From an uncultured Clostridia bacterium (GTDB taxonomy: Bacteria; Bacillota; Clostridia; Christensenellales; Pumilibacteraceae), in the NCBI GenBank assembly GCA_948440265.1, contig CAOJOK010000001.1:124001-188000 (forward strand): 64,000 nucleotides of DNA, written 5' to 3'. Position numbers and translations under genes: made by a program. Of the stretch, positions 53,273 to 60,721 are shown piece by piece; position 1 is the first letter of the stretch; the number at the start of each line of letters is the position of its first letter. The notes under the pieces were generated by a model. That model had not been told where the DNA came from, ran no database searches, and saw only the letters and a list, made by a program, of their open reading frames with translations.

Positions 53273-54571
53273 TTATTGAACTTCAATTCCGATAAGCTTG
53301 CTGTTGTGAGCTTCGGTTATTCGAACCCTTGTAAATTCGCCGAGTCTTGCATTCGAGCCTGTAAAAGCGACTTTTTTATCCGAACCTGTTTTGCCGATAA
53401 ACTTATCGCTTTCTTTCCCGTCGCAAAGTACGGTATATATTTTTCCTATACTGTCTTCGGCTATTTTATTTGCGATAACAAATTGTTTTTTTATCAATCT
53501 GTCTATGCGTTCCTTTTTTATTTCGATTGGAACTTGCGTCATTTTATCGGCAGGAGTTCCTTTCCGCTGCGAATAAATAAAAGAGTATAGATTGGAATAG
53601 CCGACTTTTTCCACAACATCCAAAGTCTGTAAAAAGTCTTCTTCTGTTTCCGTGGGAAACCCTACCATTATGTCGCAGGATAGACCGACGTCGGGAAGAT
53701 ATGATTTTACCATTTCGATTTTATCCAAATACTCTTTTGCCGAGTATTTCCGATTCATCAATTGCAGTATTCGGTCGCTGCCGGATTGTATCGGCAAATG
53801 TATAAAATGCGCCAAATGCTCTTTTTGAGCGATTGTGGAAATTACTTTTTCCGATAAGTCTTTCGGATGAGAAGTCAAAAATTTTATCCAATAATTTCCT
53901 TCGAGGTCCGATAGCCTGTTTAAAAGTTCGGCAAAGTCCACACCGTCGCAAGAATACGAATTTACATTCTGACCGAGAAGCGTAATTTCTCTGTAGCCGC
54001 CATCGATTAGATTTTTTACGTCCGATATTATGTTTTGCGGATTTCTGCTTCTCTCTCTTCCTCGTACATACGGAACAATGCAGTACGAGCAGAAGTTGTC
54101 GCAGCCGTACATTATGTTCACCAACGCACTGATTTTACCGATACGCTTGATTGGCAGCCCTTCTTCTATCTGGCCTTCGCTGTCCCAGATATCGATAACT
54201 TTTTTTCCTTTTTCCGCAGAATCCAGATATTCGGACAGCATATGTAAATTATGTGTTCCGAAAATAATATCGATAAACGGACAACGCTTTTTAAGTTTTT
54301 CGGCGGCTCCGTTTTGCTGCGTCATACAACCGCATACGCCGACTATCATAGACGGTCTTTTTTCTTTTGCTTTCTTGATTATTCCGAGATTCCCCAAAAT
54401 ATGCGTTTCGGCGCTTTCTCTTATGCAGCAGGTATTTAAAAGCACTATATCGGCAATATCGATATTATCCGTTTCGTCATAGCCGCGCGACGAAAGTATG
54501 CCCGAAAGCTTTTCCGATTCGTGCGAATTCATTTGACAGCCGTAAGTTTTTATACAGTATGTGCGCGACAT
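53273..54571 (-). CDS. miaB: tRNA-2-methylthio-N6-dimethylallyladenosine synthase MiaB
   Basis: 432 aa. MTTase domain with TYGCQMNSHESEK, LNTCCIRE and VCGCMTQQ; radical SAM motif CDNFCSYC (about residues 156-163); C-terminal TRAM domain. It adds the methylthio group to i6A37 of tRNA, working with the MiaA encoded downstream. CGGAGG precedes the ATG. First gene of the operon, divergent from the PBP gene with only 75 bp between starts. Confidence 0.97.
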   Translation of the reverse strand: MSRTYCIKTYGCQMNSHESEKLSGILSSRGYDETDNIDIADIVLLNTCCIRESAETHILGNLGIIKKAKEKRPSMIVGVCGCMTQQNGAAEKLKKRCPFIDIIFGTHNLHMLSEYLDSAEKGKKVIDIWDSEGQIEEGLPIKRIGKISALVNIMYGCDNFCSYCIVPYVRGRERSRNPQNIISDVKNLIDGGYREITLLGQNVNSYSCDGVDFAELLNRLSDLEGNYWIKFLTSHPKDLSEKVISTIAQKEHLAHFIHLPIQSGSDRILQLMNRKYSAKEYLDKIEMVKSYLPDVGLSCDIMVGFPTETEEDFLQTLDVVEKVGYSNLYSFIYSQRKGTPADKMTQVPIEIKKERIDRLIKKQFVIANKIAEDSIGKIYTVLCDGKESDKFIGKTGSDKKVAFTGSNARLGEFTRVRITEAHNSKLIGIEVQ

Positions 54572-54646
54572 AAAACCTCCGTATACAATTATACACGTTT
54601 TTTGTCAAATTGTATAGCAATTTTATATCTTTGTTATACTATTATT
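54572..54646. promoter_or_regulatory. Divergent promoter region of miaB (minus) and the PBP gene (plus)
   Basis: Plus: TTGTAT (54610-54615), 19-bp spacer, extended -10 TGT-TATACT (54632-54640), with the PBP ATG 6 nt later. Minus: TTGACA (54608-54603) with TATACG at 17 bp (54585-54580), or an internal TATAAT (54593-54588) as the alternative -10. The -35 regions nearly overlap, so the two promoters may compete. Confidence 0.6.
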
Positions 54647-56665
54647 ATGAAAAAAGGACGCCGCAGACTTTTAAAAATATCAATTGCTGTTAGTATAATA
54701 GTGCTTTCGGTGACTATTTTTTCTTTTGCCTTGTTAGAGCCGAAAATTAAAATTGCAGGTTGGGAAGTTCTCGATGTCGGTAAATTGAAAAACAGCGATA
54801 GAATGATAAACTTTCTTGATGCCGACGATAAAAATATAGATAACTTCATAAGTAACTCCAATAAAGAATACGTGCCGATTTCGAATATTCCGCAGCATAC
54901 AACGGATGCATTTGTATCCATAGAGGATAAAAGATTCTTTAAACATAACGGAGTCGACTATATTAGAATAGCAAGCGCATTTATAAATAACATCAAAGCT
55001 CTGTCTTTCAAAGAAGGTGCTTCAACTATAACCCAGCAGCTCATAAAAAATACCCACTTAAGTTCCGATAAAAAAATCAGCAGGAAGATAAAAGAAATTC
55101 GCATTGCAAAAGAGCTTGAAAGAAAGTTTGACAAATCGGAAATAATGGAAATGTATTTGAATATGCTGTACTTCGGCGATAATATGTATGGAATAAGTAC
55201 AGCATCGAAAGTTTTCTTTGATACGGACGTTTCGAATTTAACGTTGTCGCAAAGCGCTCTTTTGGCAGGAATAATAAATAATCCTTCGAGATATAATCCA
55301 TATCGAAATCCCGAAAATGCTTTGAATCGCAGAAATCTCGTGCTTTCGGAAATGTTAAAAAACAATAAGATATCCGATGAAGAATATGAAAACGCGCGCT
55401 CCGAAAAGCCAGAGTTCTGTAAAAAAAACAATGACATAGGACAATATTTGCACAGTGTTATAAAAGACGCGAGAGAAATTCTCGGATTGAGTAAAAATCA
55501 ATTGCTTTCCGAAAATCTGACGATAGCCACATATTATGATAAGAATCTCGACGATAAGTTGCGCGCGATTGTTCGCAATGCACGAGTGCCGGAAAACAGC
55601 GATGCGCATATAGTGGTGATAAAAAACAGCGATAACACTTTGGTCTCGGATGTAAGCTTGCTTTCGGACAATCTGTCGTATTTGAAACGTCAGCCGGGTT
55701 CGACTATTAAGCCGCTTATATGTTATGCTCCGGCTTTGGAGCGCGGCGATATCTTTTGCTGTTCACCCATAGAAGATTCCCCCGCCTCTTTCGGCGATTA
55801 TACACCGTCGAATTATAAGCAAAAATACTACGGTTGGGTATCGGCGGAACAGGCGCTAATGTATTCGCTCAATATTCCCGCCGTCAAATTATTGCAAAGC
55901 AACGGTATAGATTACGGAAAATCGATATGCGAAAAAGCGGGAATAGATTTTACTTCAAACGACAATCATCTCGCCCTTGCTTTGGGCGGAATGGAAAAAG
56001 GAGTAACTCTGCGGCAGTTATCGGATTCATATACGATTTTTTCCAATGGCGGAAAGTTCGGCAAAAGCAGTAGTATACGGTATATCAAGAACGATAAGGG
56101 CGAAATAATATACAGCGATAATAAACACTATGTCGACGTAATATCGAAAGACACTGCATATTTAATGAATACTATGCTCAATCGTTGTGCGCAAGAAGGT
56201 ACGGCAAAAAAATTATCGGGCTTTGGCAATGTGTGTGCCAAAACGGGCACAGTGGGAACAAGCGGCGGAAACAGCGACGTGTACTGTATTGCATATTCTC
56301 CCAAATATACAGTAGGCGTCTGGGTGGGAAATTGTTCGCACTTAATGCCAAATAGCGTATCTGCCGGCGGAGTAGCTTGTCAAATCGCAAGCAATGTGTT
56401 CGCGCAACTGAAAGACGGCGGCGAAATATCCAAGCCGGAAAGTGTAAAGTGCCGATATATAGATTTAAACTGCTTAAAACAAAACCACGTCGTACTGCTG
56501 GCAGGTGAAGACGTGGATTTGAAAGATAAGTCTTGCGAATGGTTTTCTAAAAATAATATGCCGAAGGAATTTTCCACACCGCAGCACGGCGGATACTTGG
56601 ATTATGACGACCTATTAAATTTCGATTTTGACAATTTCGAGATTATCGAGGGCATCCTCGATTAA
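54647..56665 (+). CDS. Class A penicillin-binding protein
   Basis: 672 aa. N-terminal membrane anchor (about 9-28). GT51 glycosyltransferase domain: EDKRFFKHNGVDYIRI, EGASTITQQLIKN and KIKEIRIAKELERKFDKSEI. Transpeptidase domain: SxxK in QPGSTIKPL, SxN in YSLNIPAV, KTG in CAKTGTVG. It polymerises and crosslinks peptidoglycan outside the membrane. ATG 54647 is chosen because it begins the basic/hydrophobic anchor and follows an extended -10 by 6 nt; earlier in-frame starts lie in the miaB promoter. The 3' end overlaps thiI on the other strand by 51 bp. Confidence 0.93.
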   Translation: MKKGRRRLLKISIAVSIIVLSVTIFSFALLEPKIKIAGWEVLDVGKLKNSDRMINFLDADDKNIDNFISNSNKEYVPISNIPQHTTDAFVSIEDKRFFKHNGVDYIRIASAFINNIKALSFKEGASTITQQLIKNTHLSSDKKISRKIKEIRIAKELERKFDKSEIMEMYLNMLYFGDNMYGISTASKVFFDTDVSNLTLSQSALLAGIINNPSRYNPYRNPENALNRRNLVLSEMLKNNKISDEEYENARSEKPEFCKKNNDIGQYLHSVIKDAREILGLSKNQLLSENLTIATYYDKNLDDKLRAIVRNARVPENSDAHIVVIKNSDNTLVSDVSLLSDNLSYLKRQPGSTIKPLICYAPALERGDIFCCSPIEDSPASFGDYTPSNYKQKYYGWVSAEQALMYSLNIPAVKLLQSNGIDYGKSICEKAGIDFTSNDNHLALALGGMEKGVTLRQLSDSYTIFSNGGKFGKSSSIRYIKNDKGEIIYSDNKHYVDVISKDTAYLMNTMLNRCAQEGTAKKLSGFGNVCAKTGTVGTSGGNSDVYCIAYSPKYTVGVWVGNCSHLMPNSVSAGGVACQIASNVFAQLKDGGEISKPESVKCRYIDLNCLKQNHVVLLAGEDVDLKDKSCEWFSKNNMPKEFSTPQHGGYLDYDDLLNFDFDNFEIIEGILD

Positions 56666-57778
56666 AGCTTCGATATCCCCTATTTTTGCTTCTTCGATTT
56701 CGGCTCTTTGAATAGTCGGTTTTGTTACGGGGCTATCCGGCATAAACACGGTACAGCAATCTTCATACGGCAATACCGAAGTGTCGTAAGTTCCTATTTT
56801 GCGCGATATGTCTATTATTTCCTGCTTGTCCATTCCTATGGCGGGACGAAATACGGGAAGTTTTTTTATTACGTCGTTTGTCACGGTGATGCTTTGCAAA
56901 GTTTGGCTGGCAACTTGCCCGAGACTTTCTCCGTTTACAAGACAGCCGCAGTCTCTGAAAATAGCCACTCTTTCGGCTATTCTCATCATAAATCTCCTGA
57001 CAATGGTAATCATAAAGTCGGGAGAGCATTTTTCGTGAATAGTTTCTTGAATTTTTGTAAAAGGAACAACAACCAAATTTATCGAACCGCAAAATTCGGA
57101 AATGATTTTTGCAAGCTCTATGACTTTTTCTTTGGCTTGCAGGCTTGTGTACGGATATGAGAAAAAATGTATGGCGTCTAAAGATAGTCCGCGTTTTGCC
57201 ATCATATAGCCGCTTACGGGACTATCGATACCGCCGGATAAAAGCAGAAGTCCTTTGCCTGCGCTGCCGACAGGCATACCGCCTGCACATTCGACTATAT
57301 CTGTAAACACATAAGTATGTCCGCCTTCCCGAACGTCGATTTGTACTTCGATATCCGGATTGTGTAGGTCTACCGTAAGCGAGCTGTTGTTTTCGAGAAC
57401 TTTTTCGCCGACAATGGCTGATATTTGCGGTGACGTGAACGGAAAAGTTTTGTCGGCTCTGTGCGTATTTATCCTGAATGAGCCTGTTTTAGGCATTTTT
57501 GACAGTATTACGTCTGTCATAATATCTATATCGGACTTAATTTTCTGAGCAATGCTTACGGATTTGATGCCGAAAACGGTTTGTAAATCGCGAACAATAT
57601 CTGATTCTTGTGATAATTTGTATTCCGATATTTCGTATCTTCCTCGACTTCTCGAAAATTTACAGTCGTATTTTTTTACTTTCTTTTCGATATTGTTAAT
57701 CAACAGTTTTTCGAAAAAGCCGCGATTTTTTCCTTTTAAAAAAATTTCGCCGTACCGTATAACAATAACTTTATCCAT
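56615..57778 (-). CDS. thiI: tRNA 4-thiouridine synthetase ThiI
   Basis: 387 aa. N-terminal ferredoxin-like and THUMP domains (about 1-165) and a PP-loop AANH domain with SGGIDSPVSGYM (about 180-191). The rhodanese domain of enterobacterial ThiI is absent, as in most Firmicutes, where sulfur comes from a dedicated cysteine desulfurase. That enzyme is encoded immediately upstream and overlaps by 8 nt. It makes s4U8 in tRNA and may supply thiazole synthesis. Confidence 0.96.
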   Translation of the reverse strand: MDKVIVIRYGEIFLKGKNRGFFEKLLINNIEKKVKKYDCKFSRSRGRYEISEYKLSQESDIVRDLQTVFGIKSVSIAQKIKSDIDIMTDVILSKMPKTGSFRINTHRADKTFPFTSPQISAIVGEKVLENNSSLTVDLHNPDIEVQIDVREGGHTYVFTDIVECAGGMPVGSAGKGLLLLSGGIDSPVSGYMMAKRGLSLDAIHFFSYPYTSLQAKEKVIELAKIISEFCGSINLVVVPFTKIQETIHEKCSPDFMITIVRRFMMRIAERVAIFRDCGCLVNGESLGQVASQTLQSITVTNDVIKKLPVFRPAIGMDKQEIIDISRKIGTYDTSVLPYEDCCTVFMPDSPVTKPTIQRAEIEEAKIGDIEALIEDALDNLEIVKIEI

Positions 57779-58889
57779 TGATTTTGCTCCTTAATTTTTG
57801 CACGTTGCTCGCGATAATATTCATTGCGGCTTGTACTTCTTCGAGAGTGTTTTGCGGACAAAAACTGATTCGTATATTTCCGTCTATATAAGCTTTATCA
57901 ACATTCATCGCTTCGAGCACCCTGCTCTTTTTTACTTTCGAAGAACAGGCGGACCCCAGACCCACCAGCACGCCGTCATCATTTAGAAGATGCTGTAAAA
58001 CTTCCGACTTGACTCCGTATATGCCTGCGGATATTATGTATCCGCCGGAGTTTTCCATAAAAGAATTGACTTTCACTTTATCGATTTTCGACAAGCAGTC
58101 GATTGCATATTCGAATAACGGTTTTACCGAAGCGTCATTGAAATCTTCGACTGCGTCTTTGAATGTAAGTATCCCCATAACGTTTTCCGTTCCTGAGCGC
58201 AATCGCTTTTCTTGTCCGCCCCCGAGAATCATAGAAGCTATGTTAATATTATCGGCAATGTATAGTGCCCCTACCCCTTTCAATCCCCCGATTTTATGTG
58301 CGCTTATGCTGTATAAATCTATTGCACTCGGTCCGATATCGGTGGGAATTTTGCAAAAAGCCTGCACTCCGTCGGAATGAAATATAATCTTTTTATTTAT
58401 CTGTTTTGCACGCTTTGCTATTTCGGCAACGGGATTTACCGCTCCCGTTTCGTTGCTGACGTGCATAATGGAAATAAGCGAAGTATTTTCGTCAATAAGT
58501 CCGAAAAGCTTGTCGCAATCGATTGTTCCGTTTTTACATAGCGGCGCTATGCGAACATCCGCGCCCTTTCCTTTCAGAGCCATTGCAGGCTCGAAAACGG
58601 AAGGATGCTCCCCTTCCGAAATTATTATGTTGCCCTTTTTATTTTTGAAACCGCAATTTATCGCCCAGTTGTTTGCTTCCGTTGCCCCCGAAGTAAACAC
58701 AATTTCGTTCGATGTGCACTTCAGTTTTTCGGCAACGGCTTTTCTCGCTTCTTCTATTTCGGTTTTCACCTGTATGGCAGGATAGTAAAGCGCGGAAGGA
58801 TTATAAAAATCATCGCGCAGTATACTTTCGCAATGTGCTATTACTTTTTCGGTCGGTTTTGTTGTGGCGGCATTATCCAGGTATATCAT
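57771..58889 (-). CDS. Cysteine desulfurase (NifS/IscS-like)
   Basis: 372 aa PLP enzyme. Starts MIYLDNAATTKP; PLP-binding Lys in YSISAHKIGGLKGVG; catalytic Cys in GLGSACSSKVKKS (about residue 320). It extracts sulfur from cysteine and, by position, hands it to ThiI. It begins 2 nt after the histidine kinase stop, so it shares a transcript with the two-component system. It could also serve Fe-S assembly. Confidence 0.94.
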   Translation of the reverse strand: MIYLDNAATTKPTEKVIAHCESILRDDFYNPSALYYPAIQVKTEIEEARKAVAEKLKCTSNEIVFTSGATEANNWAINCGFKNKKGNIIISEGEHPSVFEPAMALKGKGADVRIAPLCKNGTIDCDKLFGLIDENTSLISIMHVSNETGAVNPVAEIAKRAKQINKKIIFHSDGVQAFCKIPTDIGPSAIDLYSISAHKIGGLKGVGALYIADNINIASMILGGGQEKRLRSGTENVMGILTFKDAVEDFNDASVKPLFEYAIDCLSKIDKVKVNSFMENSGGYIISAGIYGVKSEVLQHLLNDDGVLVGLGSACSSKVKKSRVLEAMNVDKAYIDGNIRISFCPQNTLEEVQAAMNIIASNVQKLRSKING

Positions 58890-58890
58890 T

Positions 58891-59958
58891 CTATGTATTA
58901 TCCGTCCCGTCTTTTTGTTTCGATAAATTTTCGGCTTTGTGCGCAGTCAGCGTGAAAACAAAGGTAGCGCCTTCTCCTTTTCGACTGTCCACCCGTATGC
59001 TTTCTTTATGGTCGTCGATGATGCGTTTTACAATGGACAGCCCAAGACCCGTTCCCTTACTTTTTGACGGAGTACGCGCTTTGTCTGCCATATAAAATCT
59101 ATCCCATATGAACATCTGTTCTTTTTTGCCTATGCCTTCACCGTGGTCCTTTATGCTGACATAGACTTTATTTCCCTTTAATTGAGTGGTGACGGTTATA
59201 TCCGAATTGTCGGATGAATACTTGATTGCATTGTCGATTAAATTTGTGAGCACCTGCGTAATTTTATCTTTGTCTGCAAATACATATGCCGTCGGCTTTT
59301 CGAGGGCAAGCTTGATATCGATGTTCTTGTTATGCAATGCGGGTTTAAATCTATCGACAACGGAGTTTATCAACTCGTTGACGTCGAAGCTTTGCGGATT
59401 TAACGGCATTGCTCCCGACTCCAAACGAGACAGGTCCAGCATCGAGTTAATCAAAGCGCCCAACCGCTTGGTTTCATTAAATACTATTTGAAGATATTGC
59501 GGTCGGTCTTTGTCTTCGATTGTTCCGTCTAACATAGCCTGTAAAAAACCTTGCATCGATGTCAACGGTGAACGCAATTCGTGCGAAGCGTTGGCAACGA
59601 ACGATTTTCTCATTTGTTCGAGATTTTCGAATTCATTTGCAAGATTATTGATATTTAATGACAGATTTTTCAACTCCGAATCTGCCTGCTTTAAATTGAT
59701 TTTTGCTTCATAGTCCCCGAGCGAAAGCTTTTTTGCGACCTTATTTATTTCGGAAACGGGTTTTGTATACGTTTTAATGATAATAAAGACATATACGATA
59801 ATTTCTATTATTACTATAATGGTTAGCAAAAGCGCAAGAAATATTCTGTTATTATCGGAAAGCGTCGGTAATAGAAAAAACAACGGGAAAAACAGCGTGC
59901 AAAAAAGAATAATTGCAAACATAACAGAGCGAAATATACTATTTGAAAATAACTTCAT
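58891..59958 (-). CDS. Sensor histidine kinase (PhoR/WalK-like)
   Basis: 355 aa. Two membrane helices (about 12-32 and 40-63) separated by a loop of only ~8 residues, then HAMP (about 65-115), HisKA with ASHELRSPLTSMQGF (phospho-acceptor His), and HATPase_c with DNAIKYSSDN, DHGEGIGKKEQ and GTGLGLSIVK. The almost absent extracytoplasmic domain suggests it senses within or at the membrane, or through a partner. It pairs with the response regulator encoded 1 nt upstream. Confidence 0.93.
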   Translation of the reverse strand: MKLFSNSIFRSVMFAIILFCTLFFPLFFLLPTLSDNNRIFLALLLTIIVIIEIIVYVFIIIKTYTKPVSEINKVAKKLSLGDYEAKINLKQADSELKNLSLNINNLANEFENLEQMRKSFVANASHELRSPLTSMQGFLQAMLDGTIEDKDRPQYLQIVFNETKRLGALINSMLDLSRLESGAMPLNPQSFDVNELINSVVDRFKPALHNKNIDIKLALEKPTAYVFADKDKITQVLTNLIDNAIKYSSDNSDITVTTQLKGNKVYVSIKDHGEGIGKKEQMFIWDRFYMADKARTPSKSKGTGLGLSIVKRIIDDHKESIRVDSRKGEGATFVFTLTAHKAENLSKQKDGTDNT

Positions 59959-59959
59959 A

Positions 59960-60649
59960 TCAGCTGTTTACCTCGAATTTATAACCTACGCGCCATACGG
60001 TCTCCAATTTCCATTTTTCGCTTTCGCCGAGCTTTTCTCTAATGCGTTTTATATGTACGTCTACGGTTCTGGAATCGCCTTTGTAATCGGCGCCCCAAAC
60101 ATAGGATAAAAGCTGTTCTCTGGAATATACTTTTGCGGGGTGCGAAGCAAGAAAATACAGCAGTTCCATTTCTTTGGGCGGCATCTCTACTTTCTTATCA
60201 TCGAGTTTTATCGTGCAATTTGTAAGGCTGATAAAAAGGTTTCCAACCGTAATGTCCTTAAATTCTTCCGTCTTTATGGGAGTTGCGGTTCTGCGCAGTA
60301 TTGCTCTGATGCGCGAAATAAGCTCCTGCGGCTCAAACGGCTTTGTCACATAATCGTCTGCTCCTATATCCAAGCCGCCGATTTTATCCATAGGCTCGCC
60401 TTTTGCGGACACGAGAATAACCGGTATATCGGAAAACTTCCGAATGGCGGAAAGCGTTTCATACCCGTCCATATTCGGCATCATTATGTCGAGCAATACC
60501 AAATCGAATTTTTCCTCGTGTATTTTTTTTAATGCCTCTGTTCCGTCGTGACAAATATATGTCGAATATCCTTCTTTGACGAGATACAGCTTTAAAAGCT
60601 GACAAATATTATCGTCGTCGTCAACGGTCAATATCTTTATTTCCGACAC
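59960..60649 (-). CDS. OmpR/PhoB-family response regulator
   Basis: 229 aa. Receiver domain with the acidic pocket in TVDDDDNI, phospho-acceptor Asp in LVLLDIMMPNMDG and Lys in YVTKPFEPQEL. The C-terminal winged helix has SREQLLSYVWGADYKGDSRTVDVHIKRIREKL. Start is GTG with AGGAGGTG upstream. First gene of the RR-HK-cysteine desulfurase-thiI cluster. Target genes unknown. Confidence 0.95.
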   Translation of the reverse strand: MSEIKILTVDDDDNICQLLKLYLVKEGYSTYICHDGTEALKKIHEEKFDLVLLDIMMPNMDGYETLSAIRKFSDIPVILVSAKGEPMDKIGGLDIGADDYVTKPFEPQELISRIRAILRRTATPIKTEEFKDITVGNLFISLTNCTIKLDDKKVEMPPKEMELLYFLASHPAKVYSREQLLSYVWGADYKGDSRTVDVHIKRIREKLGESEKWKLETVWRVGYKFEVNS

Positions 60650-60684
60650 AAAAGCACCTCCTGAAATTCAAAATCTTTATCAAC

Positions 60685-60713
60685 ATTATAACGTATTTTT
60701 TTGTAAAAGACAA
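60685..60713 (-). promoter_or_regulatory. Sigma-A promoter of the two-component/thiI cluster
   Basis: Minus strand TTGTCT (60713-60708), 17-bp spacer, TATAAT (60690-60685); AGGAGGTG and GTG start follow. Confidence 0.8.
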
Positions 60714-60721
60714 GCGGTTGT

